NCBI GenBank assembly: GCA_001263235.1
Contig: LGRD01000030.1
Coordinates: 300,919 to 364,918, forward strand
Direction of reading: 5' to 3'
Origin: Methylibium sp. NZG
GTDB lineage: Bacteria; Pseudomonadota; Gammaproteobacteria; Burkholderiales; Burkholderiaceae_C
Length of the DNA stretch: 64,000 nt
Positions within the stretch are counted from its first letter, which is position 1. Each line of letters starts with the position of its first letter. Shown in pieces: positions 42,086 through 49,938 of this stretch. A program made the position numbers and the translations under genes. The notes beneath the pieces are model-generated. The model searched no databases and was not told where the DNA came from. It saw only the letters and a list, made by a program, of their open reading frames with translations.

Positions 42086-42810
42086 GCAAGGCTTTCGTCG
42101 TGGCGCTGCTTGGCGCCGAGAGCACCGGCAAGACGACGCTGGCAAACGAACTCGGCGAGGCACTCGCCGCGCAGGGCCAACGAACTGCGGTGGTGGCTGA
42201 GTACCTGCGTGAGTTCTGCGCAGAACGTCAGCGCACACCGCGTCGGGATGAGCAGCGTGCGATCGCCGCCGAGCAAACGCGCCGCATCGACGCAGCGACT
42301 GGCACGTGCGACATCGTCATCGCCGACACGACCGCGCTGATGGTCGCCGTCTACTCCGAGCACGTGTTCGGCGACACCGCTCTGTACGCGGAGGCTCTGG
42401 CCGACCACACGCGCTGCGACCTGACCCTGCTCACCGCACTCGACCTGCCTTGGCAACCCGACGGCCTGCAACGCGATAGCCCGCAGGTGCGCGAGCCGGT
42501 GGACGCGCTGGTGCGTACCGCGCTCACGCGGGCGGGCTTGGCGTGGTCGGTGGTGTTCGGCAGCGGCGCGCTGCGCTTGCAATCCGCGCTGGCTGCCGTG
42601 CAGCGATCGATGGCCATGCCAGCGCCGGCCGACGAATCGAAACGCTGGCATGGGCTCTGCGATCGTTGTGGCGATGCGAACTGCGAGCGCCACTCCCTGT
42701 TCCCTCGCCCCTCTGGGCAGAGGGCGGGGGCGAGGCGGGGCTATCGAGCCGCCTGCGGCGAGCCCGCCGAGCGGCGACGGCTTGCAAGCCGTCGCGCGCA
42801 CGGCAGGTGA
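42082..42810 (+). CDS. NadR-like nicotinamide ribonucleoside kinase (AAA P-loop)
   Basis: A 242-residue P-loop kinase related to the C-terminal domain of NadR. Walker A is GAESTGKTT at residues 11-19; IADTTALMVAVYSEHVFGD and LLTALDLPWQPDGLQRD match the NadR kinase region. It would phosphorylate nicotinamide riboside brought in by PnuC, trapping it. A Cys/His cluster near the end (CDRCGDANCERH) looks like a small zinc site. The last 35 or so residues, after about Phe207, are encoded by a palindromic repeat and probably are not native. Confidence 0.8.
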   Translation: MSKAFVVALLGAESTGKTTLANELGEALAAQGQRTAVVAEYLREFCAERQRTPRRDEQRAIAAEQTRRIDAATGTCDIVIADTTALMVAVYSEHVFGDTALYAEALADHTRCDLTLLTALDLPWQPDGLQRDSPQVREPVDALVRTALTRAGLAWSVVFGSGALRLQSALAAVQRSMAMPAPADESKRWHGLCDRCGDANCERHSLFPRPSGQRAGARRGYRAACGEPAERRRLASRRAHGR

Positions 42811-42952
42811 GGGGCCACGAGCCGCGCGACCGCAGCCCCCACTTGCAGTGCGCGTCTGGGCTTGCAGGCCCAGACCGCTCCGCGGGCTCGCCGCATGCGG
42901 CTCGAAAGCCCCGCTTCGCCCCCCACCCTCCCCCAGAGGGTGAGGGAGCAAG
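42693..42952. repeat. Long imperfect inverted repeat (two ~100-base arms)
   Basis: The first arm (42693 to about 42792) reads CCTCGCCCCTCTGGG..GGCGAGGCGGGGCT.. with TCGAGCCGCCTGCGGCGAG. The reverse complement of the second arm (about 42850-42952) reads CCTCACCCTCTGGGGG..GGCGAAGCGGGGCT.. with TCGAGCCGCATGCGGCGAG, a near match over most of its length. Each arm contains its own small palindromes (GGCTTGCAAGCC; GGGCCTGCAAGCCC). It forms the end of the kinase gene and the gap to the convergent gene at 42958, and may act as a bidirectional terminator. The type is widespread in related Burkholderiales genomes. Confidence 0.75.
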
Positions 42953-42957
42953 TCATG

Positions 42958-43770
42958 TCAGCGCCCCGCCCGCCCCACCAACAACCGCGCCAGCCGCCAC
43001 AGCCCCCACATGAGCACCAGTGGCAGCACCAGCGTCTGCATCAGGAACACGACGATCAGCCGAACGATCTGCTCGACCGTGCGCGCTGCCACCTGCTTCA
43101 TCTCGTCGAAGCGCTTGCCGACGTCGGCGGTCTGCGACCACCACCGCTTCATGCGGTCGGCCACGCCTTCGTCCGCGCGCGCCGGCTCGCTGGGCGTGTT
43201 CAGCCGCGTGAACTGCTCGGTCGACAACTCGATGCTCGCCTGCCCGGCCGCGTAGTCCTGCGCCAGGAAGGCGCGGAATGCGGCCTCGCTCGTGATGGCC
43301 ACCACCGGCACCGCAAAACGCAGCAGCAGCAGACCCACGAGCAAGCGCGTCGCCCAGCCGGGCGGCGCGTGCCCGCGCCACCGAAACGCAAGCCAGCAAA
43401 GCGCCGCCGCCGTCAGCAGCAGCGACACCACCCAATGCTCCCCCACGCCGAGCAACGCCCGCTGCACACCGAACGACACGCTGGCCGCCAGCATCAGCGA
43501 AGAGAACTGCTCCACCAGGTCGTTGATCGGGTCGAGTGCCTGGCCGGGTGCGAAGGTCACGCCCACACCGGCTGGTTGCACCGCCACCTCGGTCCCCTGG
43601 GCCACCGAGATCACCGCGTTCAACGCACGCGCCGCCGCAAAGCTGGCGAGCGCGCGCTTGAGGCCGGCATCGACCTGCGGCGCAGCGGCCTCGTCCAGCG
43701 GCCGCAGCCAGGCCACCGCCAGCAGCAACAACAGAGCCGGGAGCCATAGCCAACGGGTGTGTGGTGTCAT
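42958..43770 (-). CDS. Hypothetical membrane protein
   Basis: A 270-residue protein I do not recognise. It has four hydrophobic segments: near the N-terminus (LWLPALLLLLAVAWL), two in the middle (VVSLLLTAAALCWLAF and LLVGLLLLRFAVPVVAI) and one at the C-terminus (LIVVFLMQTLVLPLVLMW). A charged region with a possible coiled coil (DRMKRWWSQTADVGKRFDEMK) precedes the last. ATG 43770 is preferred; another lies 27 bases upstream. It is convergent with the kinase gene across the repeat. Confidence 0.6.
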   Translation of the reverse strand: MTPHTRWLWLPALLLLLAVAWLRPLDEAAAPQVDAGLKRALASFAAARALNAVISVAQGTEVAVQPAGVGVTFAPGQALDPINDLVEQFSSLMLAASVSFGVQRALLGVGEHWVVSLLLTAAALCWLAFRWRGHAPPGWATRLLVGLLLLRFAVPVVAITSEAAFRAFLAQDYAAGQASIELSTEQFTRLNTPSEPARADEGVADRMKRWWSQTADVGKRFDEMKQVAARTVEQIVRLIVVFLMQTLVLPLVLMWGLWRLARLLVGRAGR

Positions 43771-43957
43771 GTCGCGCAGCCTACACCGGCGAGCCACCCG
43801 CGCTCCATGCCGAGGTGGCGACAGGCTTGCGGCGCGAATGCGGCCCGCCGCGCAGTGCTTTACAAATCACCACGCGTGGGACGGACGAAAGACATCCGCT
43901 TGACTTACGCTCACTGTGAAGCACCACGCAATCAACCGCCCAGGGGCTGGAACACCG

Positions 43958-44989
43958 ATGCACAGAACCATCCACCGCGCTCGTGAACAGCACTCCTTCT
44001 GGACAAGCCGGATCGAGCCCCTGCTGCGCGCCGCCGCACTCACGCTGGCGACGTGCCTCGGCGCAAGCGCCTGCGGCGGCGGGGGCGGCAGCGACGGCGC
44101 CGCTGGTGTTGGCGGTGGCGTCAGCGTGTACCCAGGCACGGTCGGTGACTTCACGAAGACCGTGTCGGTGGCCGGCGTGACACGCACCTACCTGCTGCAC
44201 GTGCCCGCCGGCTACCGCGCCGATGCCGCCGCACCGGTGGTGTTGTTGCTGCACGGCGGCGGTGGCTCGGCGGCCGGCGTGGGCGCGGCGACCGGCGGCT
44301 TTTCGGCGTTGGCCGACAAATACAACTTCATTGCCGTGTACCCCGACTCGGTGGCCGGCAACTGGGACGACGGCCGCGAAACCATCACCGCGCGCACGAA
44401 CGATGTGGCCTTCGTCGCCGCGCTTCTGGATGCGCTTGCAGTCGAGTACCACGTCGATGCCAAGCGCGTGTTTGCCACCGGCATCTCCAACGGCGGCATG
44501 ATGAGCCACCGGCTGGCCTGCGACCTGTCGAGCCGCATCGCGGCCATCGCTTCCGTCGCGGCCAATCTGCCGGCATCGCTTGCCAGCACGTGCAGCCCGG
44601 GCCGGCCGATGCCGGTGGCGATGTTCGCGGGCACCGCCGACCCGATCATTCCTTATGCCGGCGGCACGCTCACGGTCGGCCAGGGCGGCACCGTGCTCTC
44701 GGTCGCCGACAGCGCCTTGTTCTGGGCCCGCAAGAACCAGGTGTCGCTGACCCCGCGGACGGCCGCCCTGCCCAATGCCGACACGACCGACGACACCACC
44801 ACCGACCTGATCGAATACGGCGGCGCGGCCAGCGCGGGCGAAGTGGCGCTGTACCGCGTCAACGGAGGCGGGCACACCTGGCCGGGCGGTGCGCAGTCGC
44901 TGCCCGTCTTGCTGGTGGGCAAGGTGGCGCGCGACTTCAGCGCCAACGAAGCGATCTGGGCCTTCTTCAGCCGCCACGCCCGTCCTTGA
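43958..44989 (+). CDS. Secreted PHB-depolymerase/feruloyl-esterase-like hydrolase (lipoprotein)
   Basis: A 343-residue exported alpha/beta hydrolase of the LpqC/poly(3-hydroxybutyrate) depolymerase-like group. The N-terminus has a signal ending in a lipobox-like LGASAC (Cys39), followed by a Gly/Ser-rich linker. The nucleophile is Ser177 in GISNGGM; YRVNGGGHTWPGG holds the His. AGGGG lies 9 bases before ATG 43958; an in-frame GTG at 43916 is an alternative. Its 3' end overlaps the convergent flavoprotein gene by 23 bases. Confidence 0.78.
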   Translation: MHRTIHRAREQHSFWTSRIEPLLRAAALTLATCLGASACGGGGGSDGAAGVGGGVSVYPGTVGDFTKTVSVAGVTRTYLLHVPAGYRADAAAPVVLLLHGGGGSAAGVGAATGGFSALADKYNFIAVYPDSVAGNWDDGRETITARTNDVAFVAALLDALAVEYHVDAKRVFATGISNGGMMSHRLACDLSSRIAAIASVAANLPASLASTCSPGRPMPVAMFAGTADPIIPYAGGTLTVGQGGTVLSVADSALFWARKNQVSLTPRTAALPNADTTDDTTTDLIEYGGAASAGEVALYRVNGGGHTWPGGAQSLPVLLVGKVARDFSANEAIWAFFSRHARP

Positions 44990-46358
44990 CGATCTGGCTC
45001 AGCACGCCGCGGCCTGCCGCCACGCCACTGGCGAAGCAGGCGGTCAGCAGGTAGCCGCCGGTCGGCGCCTCCCAGTCGAGCATCTCGCCCGCGCAGAACA
45101 CGCCGGGCAATGCCCTCAGCATCAGGTCCGCATCGAGCGCGTCGAAGGGCACGCCGCCAGCGCTGCTGATCGCCTCGTCGATCGGGCGCGGCGCCACCAG
45201 CGTCAGCGGCAGCGCTTTGATGGCTGCGGACAGCCGCGCGGCGTCGGCGAACATATCGCGTGGCAGCAGTTCGTGCAGCAACGCCGCCTTCACGCCGTCC
45301 AGGCCGAGGCGGCTCTTGAGATGTGTGGACAACGAGCGCGAGCCGCGCGGGCGCGCGACTTCGGCGTGCACGAAGTCGGCAGTGCGGCCGGGCAGCAAGT
45401 CGATGACCGCCACCGCCCGACCGTGCGCGGCGATGGCCTCGCGCAGCAGCGCCGATGCGGCGTACACCAGGCTGCCTTCGACGCCGCCAGCGGTGACGAC
45501 GAACTCACCCGGCGCGTCGAAGCGCGCACTGTCAGCACCGCTGCCGATGCCACCGCCACCGCCACCGCCACCGCCACGATCGAACTCGAATCGCAGCGCC
45601 ACGTTCTTCAGCGGCTGGCCAGCAAAGCGGCTGCGGAAGTGATCCGTCCAGCCCGGTTGAAGTTCACCCTGCGGGCCGGCGCGCGCCACGTCGAAACCGC
45701 AGTTCGACGGCTTGAGCGGCTCGACGGCCACGCCGCGCTGCACCAGCCATGGCACCCACGCCCCGTCCGAGCCGAGGCGCGCCCAGCTCGCGCCACCGAG
45801 TGCGAGCAGCAGCACGTCTGCCGGCACGACGCACTCCCCCGCAGGCGCGGCAAAGCGCAGGGCATGCGCGGCCGCGTGCGCTTGCCCTGGCGCCTGCACA
45901 TTCGCCTGCTCTATCGCTTGATCGTGCCAGCCGAGCCAGCGGTACCGCATGTGAAAGCGCACGCCCGCGCTGCGCAGCCGGTGCAACCATGCGCGCAACA
46001 ACGGCGCGGCCTTCAGGTCGTGCGGAAACACCCGCCCGGAGCTGCCGACGAAGGTCGGCACGCCCAGCCCGTGCGCCCACGCGCGCAGCGCCTGAGGGCC
46101 GAACTCGTGCAGCCACGGCGCCACGTCGGCGCGGCGTGGGCCGTAGCGGGCGCAGAACGCCTCGATCGGCTCGCTGTGCGTCAGGTTCAGCCCGCCCTTG
46201 CCGGCCAGCAGCAATTTGCGGCCGGCCGACGGCATCGCGTCGTACACATCGACCCGCCGCCCGGCTTGCGACAACACCTCCGCCGCCATCAGCCCGGCCG
46301 GCCCGGCGCCGACGACGGCGATGCGCGGGTGCTCGATCAACGGGGCGGAAGTGGTCAT
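44967..46358 (-). CDS. HI0933-family flavoprotein (NAD(P)/FAD-dependent oxidoreductase)
   Basis: A 463-residue flavoprotein of the HI0933/BaiN-like family. The dinucleotide motif is IAVVGAGPAGLMAAEVLSQAG at residues 13-32; GRKLLLAGKGGLNLTHSE and the C-terminal GVFCAGEMLDWEAPTGGYLL are signature blocks. In-vivo substrates are unclear. A run of nine Gly (residues about 262-270, coded by a CCACCG microsatellite) interrupts the middle domain. It runs tail to tail with the esterase and overlaps it. Confidence 0.82.
   Translation of the reverse strand: MTTSAPLIEHPRIAVVGAGPAGLMAAEVLSQAGRRVDVYDAMPSAGRKLLLAGKGGLNLTHSEPIEAFCARYGPRRADVAPWLHEFGPQALRAWAHGLGVPTFVGSSGRVFPHDLKAAPLLRAWLHRLRSAGVRFHMRYRWLGWHDQAIEQANVQAPGQAHAAAHALRFAAPAGECVVPADVLLLALGGASWARLGSDGAWVPWLVQRGVAVEPLKPSNCGFDVARAGPQGELQPGWTDHFRSRFAGQPLKNVALRFEFDRGGGGGGGGGIGSGADSARFDAPGEFVVTAGGVEGSLVYAASALLREAIAAHGRAVAVIDLLPGRTADFVHAEVARPRGSRSLSTHLKSRLGLDGVKAALLHELLPRDMFADAARLSAAIKALPLTLVAPRPIDEAISSAGGVPFDALDADLMLRALPGVFCAGEMLDWEAPTGGYLLTACFASGVAAGRGVLSQIVKDGRGG
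45549..45577. repeat. CCACCG microsatellite inside the flavoprotein gene
   Basis: About five tandem hexamer units encode the poly-Gly run. All units are multiples of 3, so length changes would alter the linker without a frameshift. Confidence 0.7.
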
Positions 46359-46537
46359 CGGGATGCGGTGGCGTCAGGCTGGGCGCGTGAGAATTCGGCC
46401 CAACGGCGCGCGCTGGCCCGGTGAGGCCGAGGGCGGCGCAGTGTGACACAGGGTGTGCGTAAGAACGTGGCCGCGCACGCGACCAAAGCACACTCGCCGC
46501 CGACGTGGGCGCTGCATCGACGACCGGAGTTCAACCC

Positions 46538-47431
46538 ATGCCCGAAGCAAGGCCCGCACCGCTCGTCTCGTTTCCACCGAGACGCGCGCTGCTCCACGCC
46601 GCCATCGCCTTGGCCTGCTCGGCACCGATCTGGCCGGCGATGGCGCAAACGGTGGCCACGCCGGCCGCGACCACCGCCGCCACCGCCGCCACCACCGCCA
46701 CCACCGCCACCACAGCCACCACAGCCACCAGCCCACGTGCCACCAGCCCAATTGCCACCTGCACCGCCCGCAGCGGCGCCACCGTCGCGCCCGTTGTCGA
46801 GCTCTACACGTCGGAAGGCTGCAACTCGTGCCCGCCGGCGGACCAATGGCTGTCACGCCTGAAGGCCGACGCGCAACTCGTCGGCCTCGCCTTCCACGTC
46901 GACTACTGGGACCGGCTGGGCTGGAAAGACCGCTTTGCGAGCCCCGCCTACACCGAGCGCCAGGCGCAGCAGCGCGCGAACAACGGCGCGCGCTTCAGCT
47001 ACACGCCGCAGGTGGTGCTCGACGGGCGCGACCACAAGGACTGGCATGCCTCGCGGCCGCCCTCGTCAACGCACTCGCGCGCGATCGCGACCGTCGCGAT
47101 GGTGCTGACGCGCGACGGCGACCGCATCGCCGCCACAGTGGCGCCTGCCTCCAACGCACCGGCGCGGCTGGCGGCGTTCTGGGCCGTCACCGAGCACGGC
47201 CACGTCACCGCCGTGAAGGCGGGCGAAAACGCAGGCGTGACGCTGCCGCACGACTTCGTGGTGCGCGAGTACAGCGCTGTCGCCGCCTGGGCCGTGCAGC
47301 CCGGCGCCGCCACCACGTTGACGTTCATGCCGGCCACGCCCGCGTCGGCAAGCCACCCGCGCCACATCAACCTCGTCGTGCTCGACGCCGGCACGGGCAG
47401 GCCTGTGCAGGCACTCAAGCTGGGTTGCTGA
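46538..47431 (+). CDS. DUF1223 secreted thioredoxin-like protein
   Basis: A 297-residue exported protein. It has a signal peptide (hydrophobic LLHAAIALACSAPIWPAMA), then a low-complexity Ala/Thr stretch from a trinucleotide repeat. The DUF1223 domain begins VVELYTSEGCNSCPPADQWLSRL, a thioredoxin-like fold with a CNSC motif. GVTLPHDFVVREY and the final HINLVVLDAGTGRPVQA are conserved. It probably acts in the periplasm; redox activity is inferred from CxxC. ATG at 46538 is chosen over 46505. It overlaps the next, convergent gene by 17 bases. Confidence 0.8.
   Translation: MPEARPAPLVSFPPRRALLHAAIALACSAPIWPAMAQTVATPAATTAATAATTATTATTATTATSPRATSPIATCTARSGATVAPVVELYTSEGCNSCPPADQWLSRLKADAQLVGLAFHVDYWDRLGWKDRFASPAYTERQAQQRANNGARFSYTPQVVLDGRDHKDWHASRPPSSTHSRAIATVAMVLTRDGDRIAATVAPASNAPARLAAFWAVTEHGHVTAVKAGENAGVTLPHDFVVREYSAVAAWAVQPGAATTLTFMPATPASASHPRHINLVVLDAGTGRPVQALKLGC
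46670..46731. repeat. ACC/GCC trinucleotide repeat in the DUF1223 gene
   Basis: About 20 codons of alternating ACC, GCC and ACA units encode an Ala/Thr linker between the signal peptide and the folded domain. Such tracts vary in length between strains. Confidence 0.7.
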
Positions 47432-47972
47432 GATTCGGCGCGTTGCCGGTGGGGGGGTCGGCGGCAGGGTCGGCGGCAGGGTCGGGCGATGGCGTCGGCG
47501 GCCACACGACCTCGAACCACTCCAACAGCAACTCGACGCGCTCGTCCACCTCAAAGCCCTCGCGCTCGGCGCGCTCGGAAAAGTCTTGCCGGTGCGCGGT
47601 GAGCCACCAGCGCAGGCTCAGGTCGCCCTCGCCGGCATCGAAGGCGAAGGCGTCGTCGATCTCGTTGAAGTGGCGCAACTCCACCTGCGTGCAGCGCACG
47701 ATGGCGCGCGGCTGGCCGCCACCGTCGAGCACCACGAGGTGGTCGCCGATCTGAGGCAGCGGCTCCAGGTCTTTCTGGAAGTCGCGATGCAACGTGGCGT
47801 GCGCGCGCTTGATACCGGCCAGCACCAGTTCGGCCCGCTCGTCGGCAAGCAGCCGCGTGTCGCCCAGTGCGCTGGCCGAAAAGCCTTCGACCTTGACGTT
47901 GCGGGCGCGTTGGTAGGCGAGCCAGAAGGGCTCGATGTCTTCGGCGCGGCCTGGTAGCGGCTTAGAGTTCAT
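47415..47972 (-). CDS. ASCH-domain protein
   Basis: A 185-residue soluble protein whose central part fits the ASCH fold: FWLAYQRARN, then FSASALGDTRLLADERAELVLAGIKRA and GDHLVVLDGGGQPRAIVRCTQVEL. ASCH proteins are thought to bind RNA, and some hydrolyse modified nucleosides. The Pro/Asp-rich tail (SPDPAADPAADPP) extends past the fold. It is tail to tail with the DUF1223 gene and overlaps it. Confidence 0.72.
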   Translation of the reverse strand: MNSKPLPGRAEDIEPFWLAYQRARNVKVEGFSASALGDTRLLADERAELVLAGIKRAHATLHRDFQKDLEPLPQIGDHLVVLDGGGQPRAIVRCTQVELRHFNEIDDAFAFDAGEGDLSLRWWLTAHRQDFSERAEREGFEVDERVELLLEWFEVVWPPTPSPDPAADPAADPPTGNAPNLSNPA

Positions 47973-47995
47973 CAGCCCTGCCCTTCGCCCATCAA

Positions 47996-48046
47996 CCGTT
48001 CACCCTGAGCTTGCAGAAGGGGCTTCGACGAGCTCAGCCTGAACGG
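47996..48046. repeat. Palindromic intergenic repeat (51 bp)
   Basis: CCGTTCACCCTGAGCT and AGCTCAGCCTGAACGG are near-perfect inverted arms with a 19-base middle. This is the common 'CCCTGAGCTTGTCGAAGGG' class of extragenic repeat found in many Burkholderiales. It lies between the ASCH gene and the last gene of the long minus-strand run, where it may halt transcription. Confidence 0.8.
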
Positions 48047-48077
48047 GGGAGTGTTCATCCGGCTTCAATCACTCGAC

Positions 48078-48986
48078 TCAGGGCGCCCGCAGCGCAGCAC
48101 GCAGTTGCGCGCCGATCTCGGGCTTGCCCGCAAACGGGTCGCTCGGGTTGCGCGGCGTGAGGATGTCTTCCATCCGCGTCTGCACGCTGGCCAGCGCCTT
48201 GGGGTGGCTGTAGATGTAGAAGCGCCGCTCGCGCATCGCGTCGAACACGAGCTGCGCCACCTGCGCGGCCGTCACCTTGCCGCTGCCCACCGCCTTGTCG
48301 CTCATCGCCTGACCGATCAGCTGGCTGCGCGTCGGCTTGGCGCCTTTCTCCGTCAACTCGTCGGGCCGGTTGCGGTGGCTTTGCGTGATGCCGGTGGGCA
48401 CGAAGAACGGGCACAGCACCGACGCACTGACCTGCTCGGTCACGAGCGACAAGTCCTGGTACAGCGTTTCCGACAGCGAGACCACCGCGTTCTTGGTCAC
48501 GTTGTAGACGCCCATGTTGGGCGGGTTCAGCAGCCCGGCCATCGATGCGGTGTTGACGATGTGGCCTTCGTACGTCGGGTCCTTTTTCGCTGCCTCCAGC
48601 ATCATCGGCGTGAACACGCGCACGCCGTGGGCCACGCCCATCAGGTTGACGCCGATGACCCACTCCCAGTCCTTCAGCGTGTGTTCCCAGATCAACCCAC
48701 CGGCGCCGACACCCGCGTTGTTGAACACGAAGTGTGGCGCGCCGAAGCGCTGGTACGTCGCCTCGCCCAGCGCTTCGACCTCGGCCGCCTTCGACACGTC
48801 CACGCGCACCGGCAGCACCGCGACGCCCATGCCGACGATCTCGGCCGCGGCGTTGTCGAGTGCGTCTTGCTGCACATCGGCCAACACCACGTTCATGCCC
48901 TCGCGCGCAGCGATGCGCGCGGCCTCCAGCCCGAAGCCCGAACCGGCGCCGGTGATGACAGCCGTGCGGCCCTTGAAGTTCTTCAT
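48078..48986 (-). CDS. SDR-family oxidoreductase
   Basis: A 302-residue classical short-chain dehydrogenase: TGAGSGFG cofactor motif at residues 12-19, NNAGVGAGG, and the active-site YNVTKNAVV (Tyr-x3-Lys). The long C-terminus with RRFYIYSHPKALASVQTRM is common in SDRs found in fatty-acid clusters. Substrate unknown. It is the last gene of the run and its start overlaps the GST stop by 4 bases. Confidence 0.85.
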   Translation of the reverse strand: MKNFKGRTAVITGAGSGFGLEAARIAAREGMNVVLADVQQDALDNAAAEIVGMGVAVLPVRVDVSKAAEVEALGEATYQRFGAPHFVFNNAGVGAGGLIWEHTLKDWEWVIGVNLMGVAHGVRVFTPMMLEAAKKDPTYEGHIVNTASMAGLLNPPNMGVYNVTKNAVVSLSETLYQDLSLVTEQVSASVLCPFFVPTGITQSHRNRPDELTEKGAKPTRSQLIGQAMSDKAVGSGKVTAAQVAQLVFDAMRERRFYIYSHPKALASVQTRMEDILTPRNPSDPFAGKPEIGAQLRAALRAP

Positions 48987-49915
48987 GCAACCTTCTCCTT
49001 CTTGATCTGGAAACCGATGCGCGGGAAGTGCACGTGCACCGTGCCGGCCCGTTCGTCGCGGCGTTCGATGGTGACCTCATCAACGTTCAGGCCGACCAGC
49101 GTGCCAGCCACCGGGTCGCGACCGGTGTCGATGGCCATCACCGTGACCGCGTCGCCGGGCTCGAAACCGAGCCCGGGCTCGACCCGCGTCGGCGCGTGGC
49201 CGGAGGTGGCCGCCGCGAGCGTGACGGCATCAATGCTCCCCAGGCGCGTGCCCTGCCCGTGGCCGAACGCGCGCACGCGCTCGAACCACGCACCGAGCCG
49301 CGGGAACGGCTCGAAGATGCCCACGAGCGGCGGCGCACGGTGCACGAACCAGAGGCAGTGCGCGACCGAGAAGTCGGCGATGCTGGCAGCGATGCCCGAC
49401 AGGTGCGGCCGGCCGTCGGCCAACATCGACTCCAACCAGCCAAGGTAGTGCCGCAGCGCGGCGGTGGCGTCGGCCGGCGTCTGGCGCGTCATGCCGGCGC
49501 TGAACGGCGCGCGGTCGGCAGCAAAGGCTTTCATCGCCTCGGGCGGCGCGTTGTTGAACACGGCGGCGATGCCGGCCGGCTGCATCGTGTACGGGATGAC
49601 GCTCCAGAACAGCGTGCTGTCGGCCCACTGCGCGAGCAGGTGCGCGGCGCCGGCAACGTCTTTCGGGTACAGCGTGGGTTCGGGATGAAGCCGGTCGATC
49701 ACCCGCGCCATCAGCGCCGAGTCGCAGTAGATGTCCGCACCGATCTGCAGAAACGGCGTCTTGCGGTAGCCGCCGGTCAGCGCCACCACGTCGGGTTTAG
49801 GCATGATCTGCGGGATGTAGACCGAGCGCCAAGCCAGCCCCTTGAAGCCGAAGATCAGGCGGATCTTCTCGGAGAACGGCGAGGAGGCATAGTGGTGAAG
49901 GATCAGTTCGGTCAT
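48983..49915 (-). CDS. Glutathione S-transferase family protein
   Basis: A 310-residue protein with an N-terminal thioredoxin-like GST domain (LILHHYASSPFSEKIRLIFGFKG, YRKTPFLQIGADIYCDSALM) and an alpha-helical C-terminal half. The last 80 residues, beyond the usual GST length, are beta-rich (GDAVTVMAIDTGRDPVAGTL). Cytosolic. ATG at 49915. Its role in the acyl-CoA cluster is not evident. Confidence 0.8.
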   Translation of the reverse strand: MTELILHHYASSPFSEKIRLIFGFKGLAWRSVYIPQIMPKPDVVALTGGYRKTPFLQIGADIYCDSALMARVIDRLHPEPTLYPKDVAGAAHLLAQWADSTLFWSVIPYTMQPAGIAAVFNNAPPEAMKAFAADRAPFSAGMTRQTPADATAALRHYLGWLESMLADGRPHLSGIAASIADFSVAHCLWFVHRAPPLVGIFEPFPRLGAWFERVRAFGHGQGTRLGSIDAVTLAAATSGHAPTRVEPGLGFEPGDAVTVMAIDTGRDPVAGTLVGLNVDEVTIERRDERAGTVHVHFPRIGFQIKKEKVA

Positions 49916-49938
49916 GGCGGTGGTGTCGGTGATCGAGG

